From Nitrospinaceae bacterium (GTDB lineage: Bacteria; Nitrospinota; Nitrospinia; Nitrospinales; Nitrospinaceae), in NCBI GenBank assembly GCA_024644405.1, contig JAHELC010000004.1, positions 116,324 to 180,323 of the forward strand: a DNA stretch of 64,000 nt, in the 5' to 3' direction. Positions 56,071-64,000 of the stretch are shown piece by piece. The notes under the pieces were generated by a model, which was not told the origin of the DNA, made no database searches, and worked only from the letters and a program-made list of their open reading frames with translations. Each line of letters begins with the position of its first letter. The first letter of the stretch is position 1. The position numbers and the translations under genes are program-made.

Positions 56071-57150
56071 ATGAACCGTCCCAAGTATCCAGGGAAATCA
56101 TTTGAGAATGTTCTGGACAGCAAGATTCTTGTCGTCGACGATGAAGAGTCCAACGTCAGGCTGTTGGAGTATTTGCTCAACCGGAATGGATACAGTTCGG
56201 TACGCTGTGCTACTGACCCGCGGGATGCAGTTCAAATCTATCGGGAATTTCGCCCGGATCTGGTTCTTCTGGACCTCGATATGCCTTATATGGATGGGGT
56301 AGAGGTCATAGAGAAACTTCAAGAGATCGAAACAGAGAGTTATCCCTCCGTTGTGATAATTACCGCAAACAATAATGAAGAGACCAAGATCCGCTGTTTG
56401 GCTTCGGGAGCGATGGATTTTCTTACCAAACCCTTCAATGGGGTAGAAGTGGTGGCGCGTATCAAAAACATTCTCAATGTCTGTCTGCTTCACAATCGCA
56501 TCAATCAGCAGAATAAAATTTTGGATCAGAAAATCCGTGAGAGGACTCAGGAATTGGCCGATACCCGGTTGGAAGTCGCACAGCGCCTGAGCCGCGCTGC
56601 GGAATACCGGGATAATGAAACCGGGATGCATGTTATCCGTATGAGCCGTTATTCCTATCTTTTGGCAGATGCAATAGGGCTATCCTCCAATCTATGTGAG
56701 CTCCTGCAGCATGCCAGTCCAATGCACGACATCGGTAAAATCGGAATTCCCGACAACATTTTGCTGAAACCCGGAAAGCTGGATAATGCCGAATGGGAAG
56801 TTATGAAAACGCATGCCGAAATCGGAGGGCAAATCCTGTCCGGTTCCGGCTCCAACCTGATACAAATGGCTGAAAATATCGCCCGTACCCATCATGAGAA
56901 ATGGGACGGTTCGGGATATCCCAACGGATTGAAAGGTGAAGACATTCCTCTGGAAGGGCGTATTGTGGCTGTTTGCGACGTGTTTGACGCACTCACCTCA
57001 GAGCGTCCTTATAAAAAAGAATGGCCGGTGGAAAAGGCCGTACAAGAATTAAAAGATAATTCCGGTATTCACTTTGATCCGGTTCTGGTAAATAAATTCA
57101 TCGAAATTCTGCCAGAGATACTGAAAGTCAGGGAAAGCTGCCGGGATTAA
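56071..57150 (+). CDS. Receiver-HD-GYP protein (predicted cyclic-di-GMP phosphodiesterase)
   Basis: 359 aa from ATG 56071, which has GAGG 8 nt upstream; ATG 56056 is an alternative. Receiver with D68 (DLVLLDLDMPYMDGV) and lysine in FLTKPFN, a coiled-coil linker, then the HD-GYP domain: the HD pair H219-D220 (HDIGKIGIPDNILLKPG), THAEIGGQIL, H274-H275 (THHEKWDGSGYPNGLKG, which contains the GYP motif) and VFDALTSERPYK. All metal-site residues I can check are present, so it should hydrolyse cyclic-di-GMP when its receiver is phosphorylated. It belongs to the sigma-54-controlled unit starting at 55737. Confidence 0.93.
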   Translation: MNRPKYPGKSFENVLDSKILVVDDEESNVRLLEYLLNRNGYSSVRCATDPRDAVQIYREFRPDLVLLDLDMPYMDGVEVIEKLQEIETESYPSVVIITANNNEETKIRCLASGAMDFLTKPFNGVEVVARIKNILNVCLLHNRINQQNKILDQKIRERTQELADTRLEVAQRLSRAAEYRDNETGMHVIRMSRYSYLLADAIGLSSNLCELLQHASPMHDIGKIGIPDNILLKPGKLDNAEWEVMKTHAEIGGQILSGSGSNLIQMAENIARTHHEKWDGSGYPNGLKGEDIPLEGRIVAVCDVFDALTSERPYKKEWPVEKAVQELKDNSGIHFDPVLVNKFIEILPEILKVRESCRD

Positions 57151-57385
57151 CAGGGATCGGAAACATCAGTTATGTTTGGTGTGGGTATGTTCACGAACCG
57201 TTGGATAAATTTTAAGGTACCACAAGCAGCTTCCAGAGCCGTGGGACAAAGACGGTCGTTATTTATGCCTGATTTTATTTATGAGCCTTCTGAAATCTAA
57301 TTACTGGTTGTGGACGCCCTCAATATGTTGAAGGCGGAGCCCGTTTTGCAACTCCGCTAATACTCCAAAAAAGATAAAGGTTTGT

Positions 57386-58894
57386 TTAGGGTCTAAGCTG
57401 AAGTTGAGGCACTGCATCAACTTGGGGTTCTATGGTTTGTTGGATGAGGTGAATCACACTCGCATCCATCATCTCCATCAATGGTCCGGGATACAATCCA
57501 ATACACAATACGAGGATAGCCAATGGAACCAGCGTAGCCAATTCCCGATTCGATAAATCTGGGAGCACTTTGGCGGCTTCTGTCGATGGTTCTCCCAACG
57601 CCACCCTTTGGAGCATCCACAACATATATGCGGCCGCTAAGACAATACCGCCCATAGAGATAAGAACCATGGCAAAGCTGACATAGGAAGTTCCTACCAA
57701 GACTAAAAATTCGCCGATGAAATTACAGGTTCCTGGTAGCCCAAAGGCGGCGACTGAAAATAAAAAGAACAATGCAACAAATCTTGGCATGGGTTTATGC
57801 AAGCCGCCGTAGTCAGAAATCGCTCGACTGTGAGTGCGGTCGTACAATATTCCAACAGAAATAAATAGGGCTGCAGTAGTAATGCCGTGATTAAACATTT
57901 GCAAGACGGCCCCCTGGATGCCTTGGCTGTTGAACACAAAAATTCCGAGAGTAACAAAACCCATGTGGGAAACTGAAGAATAGGCCACGAGCTTTTTAAG
58001 ATCTGACTGCGCCAAAGCCATATACCCGCCATAGACAATGCCTATGATCGATAACCACAGAATAAATGGGGCGAAGGTCGCAGAAGCCTCTGGAAACATC
58101 GGCAAACAAAAACGCAAAAAACCATATCCCCCCATTTTCAACAGCACCCCAGCTAAAATCACACTTCCAGCCGTCGGGGCTTCGGAGTGTGCGTCCGGGA
58201 GCCACGTATGAAAGGGAACCATTGGCATTTTTATGGCAAAAGCCAGAAAGAACGCCAGGAATAACCAGAATTGTGTGTTGGAAGAATAAGTTTGTTCCGA
58301 TAACACCAACAGATCGTAGGTATGCCCCCCATTAAGATAAACACCCAAGATTCCCACTAGTAGAAGTAAGCTTCCTGTTAGACTGTACAAAACGAATTTA
58401 AGCCCGGCAGCAACACGATTCGGCCCCCCCCAGAGAATAATCATGAAATACATGGGAATCATTGTGAGTTCCCACAACATGAAAAACAGGAAAAGATCCA
58501 GGGCGGTAAAGACCACAAGCATGGCGCCTTCAACTAACAAGATCAGCGAGAGATAGGCTCGTACTCGTGTTTTAATTCCCGTCCACGAACAAAGGATACA
58601 GAGAGGACAAAGAAGGGCTGTGAGTATCACCATGAGAATACTGATGCCATCAACACCAACCGCATACTGAATATTAAAGGTGGTCATCCATTCCACGCGC
58701 TCCACGAACTGCATGCCTGGCAGGGTGGAATCAAAATTCTTCCATAGTATCAGCGAAAGGAAAAACACCACCATTGTGATTCCAAAGGCAATTCGTCGAA
58801 TCCATTCTTCATCACGCACAAACGCCAGGATGACGATTCCAAAAAAAGGAACGGCAATAATCCAGCTGATCAGATGATCCATCAATATAGCCAT
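57386..58894 (-). CDS. nuoM: NuoM-like proton-translocating subunit
   Basis: 502 aa, about 14 membrane helices. Antiporter-type core residues are visible: glutamate in MLWELTMIPMYFMI (TM5) and lysine in AFAIKMPMVPFHTWLPDAHSEAP (TM7), followed by the ALAQSDLKKLVAYSSVSHMG segment shared by NuoL/M/N. The sequence is of the complex I NuoM type rather than MrpD, yet no nuoA-K genes are nearby. It is the last gene of the cluster in the direction of transcription, 125 bp after the NuoL-like gene. The symbol denotes the subfamily; membership in a true complex I is not implied. Confidence 0.88.
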   Translation of the reverse strand: MAILMDHLISWIIAVPFFGIVILAFVRDEEWIRRIAFGITMVVFFLSLILWKNFDSTLPGMQFVERVEWMTTFNIQYAVGVDGISILMVILTALLCPLCILCSWTGIKTRVRAYLSLILLVEGAMLVVFTALDLFLFFMLWELTMIPMYFMIILWGGPNRVAAGLKFVLYSLTGSLLLLVGILGVYLNGGHTYDLLVLSEQTYSSNTQFWLFLAFFLAFAIKMPMVPFHTWLPDAHSEAPTAGSVILAGVLLKMGGYGFLRFCLPMFPEASATFAPFILWLSIIGIVYGGYMALAQSDLKKLVAYSSVSHMGFVTLGIFVFNSQGIQGAVLQMFNHGITTAALFISVGILYDRTHSRAISDYGGLHKPMPRFVALFFLFSVAAFGLPGTCNFIGEFLVLVGTSYVSFAMVLISMGGIVLAAAYMLWMLQRVALGEPSTEAAKVLPDLSNRELATLVPLAILVLCIGLYPGPLMEMMDASVIHLIQQTIEPQVDAVPQLQLRP

Positions 58895-59019
58895 TTAAGA
58901 ATCCTCCTGCCTACGAAAGAAGCAAACTCCCGGCTTTTCAAGTTAGAACAAGTAAAATGATGTGAGGCTATTCGCAACCAGATCCATTTTTTATAATAGA
59001 GATACAAATCGGGAACTCA

Positions 59020-61125
59020 TTAAACCAAGAAATACAATAGTCCAGTCATCGCCACTAACCAAAATATCATTACTAATAATTGATGTTGGATGGTGCGGGA
59101 TTCCATCTCTTGCAGTAATTGCACTGCAGCAACATGTTCTGCTACTTTTCCCACTTTCCGATCCAACCAACGAATATCAACAATTCGCCACAACCGCCCG
59201 GCAAAATACACAGAATAAGTCGCGATAGATTGGATGAAACGATCTATAATCCTTATATCCATAAATTGCCACAACCAGCCGGCAAAATATACCGAATAAG
59301 TCGCGATAGAATGGATGAAGCGATCTATAACCTTTAAATCTATAATTCGCCACAACCAGTGTGCGAACCGAATGGTTGGGGTTACCAGATAGGCGTCGTA
59401 GATTTCATCGAAATATCCTTTATTCCAAAACAGGACATACAATCGATTGCTTCTCGCACTTGCTCTGGAGACCTGATGTTGAGATCGAAACTGTGTTGAG
59501 TATGCATAGGCCCATCCCGCCACTGCCATGCCAAGAGAAACCACAAGCCAAAAAGGAGAACCTTGCTCGACGGCACCTTCGCCCAACGCGACTCCAGGAA
59601 AGGTCAAAGCCGGAGCAAGAAAGTTGGCGAACCAACTCCAAAACAGAGTCAAAAGCCCACCAGCAAAAACCGTAGCCAGAAAAAGACCCGTTAAAATGGA
59701 GCCATTTAAAAACCGTGGTCGAACAGATTGTGTCTCCAAGCTATGCTGTCCTGAAGCAGGCCAGTACGTCTTTGGACCGTGAGCAAAAAGCGAGGTGACG
59801 CCTTTAAAAAGATATTGAGCAGCCACAAATACCGTGATCAAGCCAATGATCTTGAATCCGATCGAGGCAGAAACAAGCCCCGTGACCCCCCACAAATATT
59901 CATACGACCCGGAAAACAGCACAAACGGCGGGAGCAGCGCCAACAGCAAGGCCCCGCCATATAAGACCCCACTACCCTCAGGGACATTGTGTGCATGGTC
60001 GTCATGCCTGAGTTCCATTTCCACGGATCGCAACGCATTGCCGGTAGATAGAAAAAAGAACGCTTTATAGCACCCATGAGCAAGAAGATGAAAAATCGCA
60101 ACTGCAAACGCGCCCAAACCACAGGCCATCACCATGAACCCGATTTGACTGATTGTGGAATAGGCCAAAATCTTTTTGATGTCCGATTGAGTCAAGGAAA
60201 CGATTCCGGCAAATACAGCGGTAGTAGCACCAATAATGGCAATGAACGCCATGGCGTACGGAGAAAGGATAATCAACGGACTCAATCGCACTAACAAGAA
60301 AGGACCCGCATTCACCATAGTGGCCGCATGAATAAGCGCCGAGACCGGAGTCGGAGCTTCCATCGCCCCGGGTAACCACACGTGAAATGGAATTTGTGCT
60401 GATTTTCCCATGGCCCCCATAAAGAAGAAGAAGGGAATGAGCGTCACAGGATAGATATGAAGATCCAAGCCCACCCACCCTAAGATATTGATGGTATGGT
60501 CCTGCATGCCTTCAGCCTGAGCAAGAATAGTCTGGATATCGAGTGTGCCAAAGGTATAAAAGGTTAGAATGATTCCGAAACTGAATCCGACATCCGCGAT
60601 TGCGTTAACGATAAAAGCTTTGGTGGCTGCCCGGCAAGCTGAAGGTCGTTTTGCTGCGTGTGAAATTAACAGATAGGAACAGATCCCCATGACTTCCCAA
60701 CTGATCAACAACATCAAAAGGTTGCCACTCATGACCAACAAGATCATAGAAAAAGTAAATAAGGCAATGACGGCGAAAAAACGATTGTATCGTGCCTCTC
60801 CTATCATATAACGAGAGGAATACACATGCACAATCCCACTCACTCCTGTGACCAAGAGCAAAAGCAAAACCGTCAGTTGGTCAACATACAGAGTTAAATC
60901 AATGGTCAAGGAGCCCGATTGAAAGAGGCGATAAAGAGAAAGAGTAAAGGGTCCATTTCTCAACACTTCAATGAAAGCGGCAACTGATAACACAAAGGAA
61001 AAACCAATAGCAGGAATCCCAATCCAGTGACTTTTTTCACCCCAACGTCGTCCTCCAAGCAGAAGAATGAGAGAAGCCAGGAGGGGAAGCAAAGGTACGA
61101 GGACGTAAATTGCCATAATTTCCAT
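59020..61125 (-). CDS. nuoL: NuoL-like subunit with tandemly repeated C-terminal segment
   Basis: 701 aa. The NuoL/MrpA antiporter core is clear: LISWEVMGICSYLLI (TM5 glutamate), AMGKSAQIPFHVWLPGAMEAPTPVSALIHA (TM7 lysine region) and LTQSDIKKILAYSTISQIGF. ATG 61125 shares one base with the stop of the upstream gene (TGATG) and is preferred to TTG 61128. After the core, near residues 590-645, a 27-residue unit of type LWxxxDxxxIDRFIxSIATYS-VYFAGx occurs twice plus a partial third, encoded by an 81-bp tandem repeat. This sits where NuoL has its long lateral helix and last membrane anchor, so the duplication may lengthen that element. A final helix closes the protein (LLVMIFWLVAMTGLLYFLV). Confidence 0.88.
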   Translation of the reverse strand: MEIMAIYVLVPLLPLLASLILLLGGRRWGEKSHWIGIPAIGFSFVLSVAAFIEVLRNGPFTLSLYRLFQSGSLTIDLTLYVDQLTVLLLLLVTGVSGIVHVYSSRYMIGEARYNRFFAVIALFTFSMILLVMSGNLLMLLISWEVMGICSYLLISHAAKRPSACRAATKAFIVNAIADVGFSFGIILTFYTFGTLDIQTILAQAEGMQDHTINILGWVGLDLHIYPVTLIPFFFFMGAMGKSAQIPFHVWLPGAMEAPTPVSALIHAATMVNAGPFLLVRLSPLIILSPYAMAFIAIIGATTAVFAGIVSLTQSDIKKILAYSTISQIGFMVMACGLGAFAVAIFHLLAHGCYKAFFFLSTGNALRSVEMELRHDDHAHNVPEGSGVLYGGALLLALLPPFVLFSGSYEYLWGVTGLVSASIGFKIIGLITVFVAAQYLFKGVTSLFAHGPKTYWPASGQHSLETQSVRPRFLNGSILTGLFLATVFAGGLLTLFWSWFANFLAPALTFPGVALGEGAVEQGSPFWLVVSLGMAVAGWAYAYSTQFRSQHQVSRASARSNRLYVLFWNKGYFDEIYDAYLVTPTIRFAHWLWRIIDLKVIDRFIHSIATYSVYFAGWLWQFMDIRIIDRFIQSIATYSVYFAGRLWRIVDIRWLDRKVGKVAEHVAAVQLLQEMESRTIQHQLLVMIFWLVAMTGLLYFLV
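59187..59348 (-). repeat. 81-bp tandem repeat inside the NuoL-like gene
   Basis: Units 59187-59267 and 59268-59348, with the start of a third copy at 59349. The marker GCCACAACC recurs at exactly 81-bp spacing (59187, 59268, 59349). The two full copies differ at scattered bases, so the duplication is not a sequencing artefact of identical copies; it is in frame and encodes 27-residue units. Confidence 0.85.
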
Positions 61126-62594
61126 CAAAGACCTGGTGGCAGAGCCTGGTTCAACAACAGTTGAACAATGGGAGCACTGAATATACCAAGAATCAGGACA
61201 GCTGCGGTCGTGACCCCCAGAGTCAGTTTAAAAGAGAGTGGAATTTCACCAAACTGAAAGTCCGATTGAGTTGATGATTGTCGAAAAATGCCCTCAAACA
61301 GTTTAACGAAATAGGCAAGCGTCAAGAGCGTGGAGAGCACCACCGCAGCGACCGAAACATAATTGCCCGCTTCTAACGCTCCCAGAATGATGTACCATTT
61401 GCCAAAAAATCCACCCGTCGGAGGCAAGCCTATCATGCCTAAGGACACAACAACCAAAGATCCAGTAAGCCAGGGGGCTTGTCTCCCTACACGCCCCAGG
61501 TCGTCTATTGTTCGGACCCCATACTGACAAATCGCCACGCCTGCTATAAAAAACAGGCCAGCTTGCATTACGGCATCGTTCATTAAATAAAAAATTCCTC
61601 CGACAAACCCAGTTTGGTTGCCTTGACCGATTCCAATGAGAATGATGCCGATGTGGGAAATCCCTCCATAAGCGAACATCATTTTAATATCCCGCTGGGC
61701 CAAGGCCAGACTTGCGCCTATGACCGCCGCCAATACTCCAAGAACTGCCACCAGCAGCAAAATAGGAATATCAAAAATAATAGTTGACGCATTAAAGACC
61801 CAATAGATTATTCTGACCCACGCCAAGAGCACTACTTTGGTGATGAGTGAAGCCAGGATAGGGGCAGTAGACTCAGGAGCATAGGTATAGGCCTCGGGCA
61901 TCCAGGCATGAAACGGGACCAGGGCCATCTTGATCCCCAGGCCGATAAACATAAAAAGCAGTCCACCCACTACAGCTTTAGAGTGTAGTAACAGGGGAAG
62001 TCTGTCGGCAAGATCAGCCATGTTCAGTGTGCCAGTCAACGCATAGAGATAACTCACCCCTAAAAGATAAAGGGAAGCGCCAAGGGTTCCCAATATAAGA
62101 TAGCGAAAGGCTGCAAACAGCGCTCTTCCGCCAGCGACACCCACAAGTGCGTAACTCGAGAGAGCGCCAACTTCTAAAAACACGAACAGATTGAATAAAT
62201 CCCCAGCGAAAACAATGCCGGTCAAGGCGGATACCAATAACAAAATCAAAGTGTAAAAATGAACTATTCGGCCACCCAGAGCCTTTGGGGAAGTTGGTCC
62301 AGTAAACACCACACCCAGCAAACCCAAGGCACTCAATAATACTAAGATGACACTCGCTAATCCATCAGCCACCCATTCAATACCGAGGGGCACAGCCCAC
62401 CCACTAAACACATACCGCACCTCTCCATGATGAATGACGTTATGGAGATTCAAAATAGAGACCAGCACCATAACCGCAAGAATCGTCATGGAAATTCGCT
62501 GGCTCCAATGACGGTGCTTTAGACAAACCAGTGGCATTGAAATAGCGGCAAACAATGGGAGTAAGAATAGGATTGCGGGAAGTTGGTGACTCAT
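61125..62594 (-). CDS. MrpD/MnhD-like antiporter subunit
   Basis: 489 aa, about 14 helices. Antiporter motifs: VFLEVGALSSYALVGV (TM5 glutamate), FIGLGIKMALVPFHAWMPEAYTYAPEST (TM7 lysine) and AQRDIKMMFAYGGISHIG. The WMPEAYTYAPESTAPILA stretch is typical of MrpD/MbhH rather than NuoM or NuoN. It overlaps the MnhC-like gene by 4 nt and the NuoL-like gene by 1 nt, so the cluster is tightly coupled. Confidence 0.88.
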   Translation of the reverse strand: MSHQLPAILFLLPLFAAISMPLVCLKHRHWSQRISMTILAVMVLVSILNLHNVIHHGEVRYVFSGWAVPLGIEWVADGLASVILVLLSALGLLGVVFTGPTSPKALGGRIVHFYTLILLLVSALTGIVFAGDLFNLFVFLEVGALSSYALVGVAGGRALFAAFRYLILGTLGASLYLLGVSYLYALTGTLNMADLADRLPLLLHSKAVVGGLLFMFIGLGIKMALVPFHAWMPEAYTYAPESTAPILASLITKVVLLAWVRIIYWVFNASTIIFDIPILLLVAVLGVLAAVIGASLALAQRDIKMMFAYGGISHIGIILIGIGQGNQTGFVGGIFYLMNDAVMQAGLFFIAGVAICQYGVRTIDDLGRVGRQAPWLTGSLVVVSLGMIGLPPTGGFFGKWYIILGALEAGNYVSVAAVVLSTLLTLAYFVKLFEGIFRQSSTQSDFQFGEIPLSFKLTLGVTTAAVLILGIFSAPIVQLLLNQALPPGL

Positions 62595-62968
62595 TCTAAT
62601 TTTTCAAGAATTTTTTGTTCGTCAAGACTTCCGTATTTTCGATAGATCGCCCCGCACAGGGCCAATCCCACGCCCAGGGTTGCCACGCCAACCACGATAG
62701 CAGTGAGCGTTAAGACATGAGGTAACGGATTCGCGTAATTGGCCGCTTGCACCGGCTCCGTGATTGACAAGAGAATGGGAACCGTCGCGCCCTCCTTCGC
62801 GCTAATAGACACCAGGAAGAAAATCACACTGGTTTGTACCAAATACATCCCAATGAGTTTCTTTACGAGATTATATCGCGTAACCATGATATAAAAACCC
62901 CACAGGAAAATGATGACAAAGGTCAAAAAATTGGGTCGCTGTAAAACTGCAAAAATTGCATCAAACAT
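62591..62968 (-). CDS. mnhC: MrpC/MnhC-like subunit (NuoK homologue)
   Basis: 125 aa, three helices. The NuoK-type core reads NLVKKLIGMYLVQTSVIFFLVS, then PLPHVLTLTAIVVGVATLGVGLAL, the conserved PxxxxLxLTAIVVGxA signature of MrpC. It lacks one of the usual glutamates of NuoK, as MrpC proteins often do. The ATG at 62968 overlaps the MnhB-like gene by 8 nt. Confidence 0.88.
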   Translation of the reverse strand: MFDAIFAVLQRPNFLTFVIIFLWGFYIMVTRYNLVKKLIGMYLVQTSVIFFLVSISAKEGATVPILLSITEPVQAANYANPLPHVLTLTAIVVGVATLGVGLALCGAIYRKYGSLDEQKILEKLE

Positions 62969-63413
62969 TTATTGAATCCTCGATAACCTCTTCAGCAGAC
63001 AAGCTGAACACAATAGAAACGGCTGTTACTGCAACATCAATAGCCACACCGATCTGCGTGAGCACGATTCCCAAAGATCTTCGAGAAGCAGTTTCGAGGC
63101 CTGGAATTTCCAAATTCGCGTAATTGAGAAACTCTCCGCCTCCAATCATACACAAGCCACCTACCCCTGCGTAGATCAGCATCCCGACCCCATCAGCATG
63201 TAAAACCTTTTTGGCAATTTGACCCCGGGAACCGCTATGACCAAAAATCAAAACCGATAAAATCATCCCCGTGCCTAGGATCACCCCACCCACAAAGCCT
63301 CCCCCGGGTCCGTATTGCCCAAAAAACAACACATATAAGCCGAAAATTTGGACCACCGGGACGAGAAAACGTCCTAAGGTCTGTACGATAATGCTGTCGT
63401 GTGGGCGTATCAT
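62961..63413 (-). CDS. mnhB: MrpB/MnhB-like subunit
   Basis: 150 aa from ATG 63413, which overlaps the preceding stop by one base (TAATG) and has AAGGAG about 10 nt upstream. Four helices. Family signature GLYVLFFGQYGPGGGFVGGVILGTG near the N terminus (residues about 25-50) and a later GIVLTQIGVAIDVAVTAVSIVFS. MnhB domains occur in Mrp antiporters and in membrane-bound hydrogenase-type complexes. Confidence 0.9.
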   Translation of the reverse strand: MIRPHDSIIVQTLGRFLVPVVQIFGLYVLFFGQYGPGGGFVGGVILGTGMILSVLIFGHSGSRGQIAKKVLHADGVGMLIYAGVGGLCMIGGGEFLNYANLEIPGLETASRRSLGIVLTQIGVAIDVAVTAVSIVFSLSAEEVIEDSINV

Positions 63414-64000
63414 TATGCCTGTCTCCTTAGCAGTAAAGCGCAAGCAATGCCCGCAGTAAAAATCACCACGGTTTCGATCATCGTATCAAGCGATCGATAG
63501 TCCATCAGTACCGAAGTCACAACATTCGGAGTGAGGGTATCCTGATAGCTCTGCTCGAGATAGGTCGGCGAAATATGAAGACTCGCTGGGGAATTCGGGT
63601 CCCCAAATCCAGGGAGATCCTTCGCGGCATAGAGCAAAAGAACTCCCAAGAGAGGAAAAATAATTAATGTTATCAGAGAAGGGGGAGGGCGCTGAAGCCG
63701 AGTGTCTTTGGGTGCAGTACCGAATAGAGTTAATAGAAAGAGAACAGTAGCTAATCCCGCTCCTACGACGGCTTCCACGAAGGCGACATCCACAGCTCCT
63801 TGCGATGCCCATACCAACGACAGGAAAAAACTATAAGAGCCCAAGAGCAAAACGGCGCTCATTAAATCCTTAACCATGATGGCACCGGCGCGAGCGAGGC
63901 TCATATAGGGTCGAACACACAGGAATTGGGGGGCAGGTATGCTCGAATTCGGACAGAAGCCGCAGGAGGAGCCCGCGGAAAGCCCGATCAAGGACGTCAC
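63413..64000 (-). CDS. MrpA C-terminal/DUF4040-MbhE-like subunit, 5' end uncertain
   Basis: The frame runs to the window edge. The conserved part begins near MSLARAGAIMVKDLMSAV (possible start ATG 63904, or ATG 63877) and has DUF4040 features (SAVLLLGSYSFFLSLVWASQ; DVAFVEAVVGAGLATVLFLL), then a segment like MbhE/MrpA C terminus (PNVVTSVLMDYRSLDTMIETVVIF). Sequence upstream of 63904 (serine- and cysteine-rich) does not resemble the expected first helix, so either the gene starts at 63904 without that helix or a frame change lies near there. It corresponds to the C-terminal part that in canonical MrpA is fused to a NuoL-like domain; here it is separate. Confidence 0.7.
   Translation of the reverse strand: MTSLIGLSAGSSCGFCPNSSIPAPQFLCVRPYMSLARAGAIMVKDLMSAVLLLGSYSFFLSLVWASQGAVDVAFVEAVVGAGLATVLFLLTLFGTAPKDTRLQRPPPSLITLIIFPLLGVLLLYAAKDLPGFGDPNSPASLHISPTYLEQSYQDTLTPNVVTSVLMDYRSLDTMIETVVIFTAGIACALLLRRQA

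Noticed and set aside
58222..58240. Sigma-54-like TTGGCAT with GG-N10-GC inside the nuoM-like gene
   Set aside because: The -12 half is TGGCA rather than TTGC(A/T), it lies within coding sequence on the opposite strand and leads to no gene.

Overview
The window looks like chromosomal DNA from a Gram-negative (diderm), respiring bacterium. It carries a complete type II secretion operon, lipoproteins, an RND exporter, a cytochrome bd oxidase and many two-component proteins. The gene mix and moderate GC resemble Nitrospinota or 'deltaproteobacterial-grade' lineages. That placement is an impression from gene content only; no rRNA or marker gene here settles it.

Layout. 1-4.5 kb: the 3' part of a glutamine-dependent NAD+ synthetase, then a minus-strand nucleotide-sugar pair (UDP-sugar 6-dehydrogenase and a DegT-type aminotransferase with a degenerate PIN domain at its N terminus). 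4.7-16.2 kb: a TPR/formylglycine-generating-enzyme-like protein, an acyl-CoA ligase, an RND exporter pair, a large secreted protein of unknown function and a DUF502 membrane protein. 16.4 kb: tRNA-Ala(GGC) with its terminator, then a CNNM/CorC-type protein, cydAB, and an operon of a secreted vWA protein with a histidine kinase and response regulator. 25-26.6 kb: a TetR regulator with two identical operators flanking its own promoter, divergent from a COQ7-like di-iron protein. 26.8-39.4 kb: a minus-strand gspC-E-F-G-H-I-J-K-L-M-D operon with the secretin gene last, followed by a TPR lipoprotein.

39.9-43.2 kb: an orphan gene, then a two-gene operon (six-helix membrane protein plus vWA lipoprotein) behind an excellent sigma-54 promoter. 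I cannot assign this operon to any described system, and it is my best candidate for something new. 43.9-57.2 kb is a signalling island: a hybrid kinase with an NtrC-type sigma-54 activator, an orphan CheA with two CheW domains, a 1316-residue hybrid kinase with two FixL-like PAS domains, a receiver-kinase, and a second sigma-54 promoter ahead of a small protein and a receiver-HD-GYP protein. The sigma-54 activator lies between the two sigma-54 promoters and is the obvious local candidate to drive one or both.

57.4-64 kb (running off the right edge) is a minus-strand Mrp/complex-I-like ion-translocating cluster with three large antiporter-type subunits but no electron-transfer subunits in view. 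Its NuoL-like subunit has an in-frame 81-bp tandem duplication near the C terminus. No CRISPR array, rRNA, prophage or complete insertion sequence was seen. One REP/BIME-like palindromic element lies at 26.7 kb.
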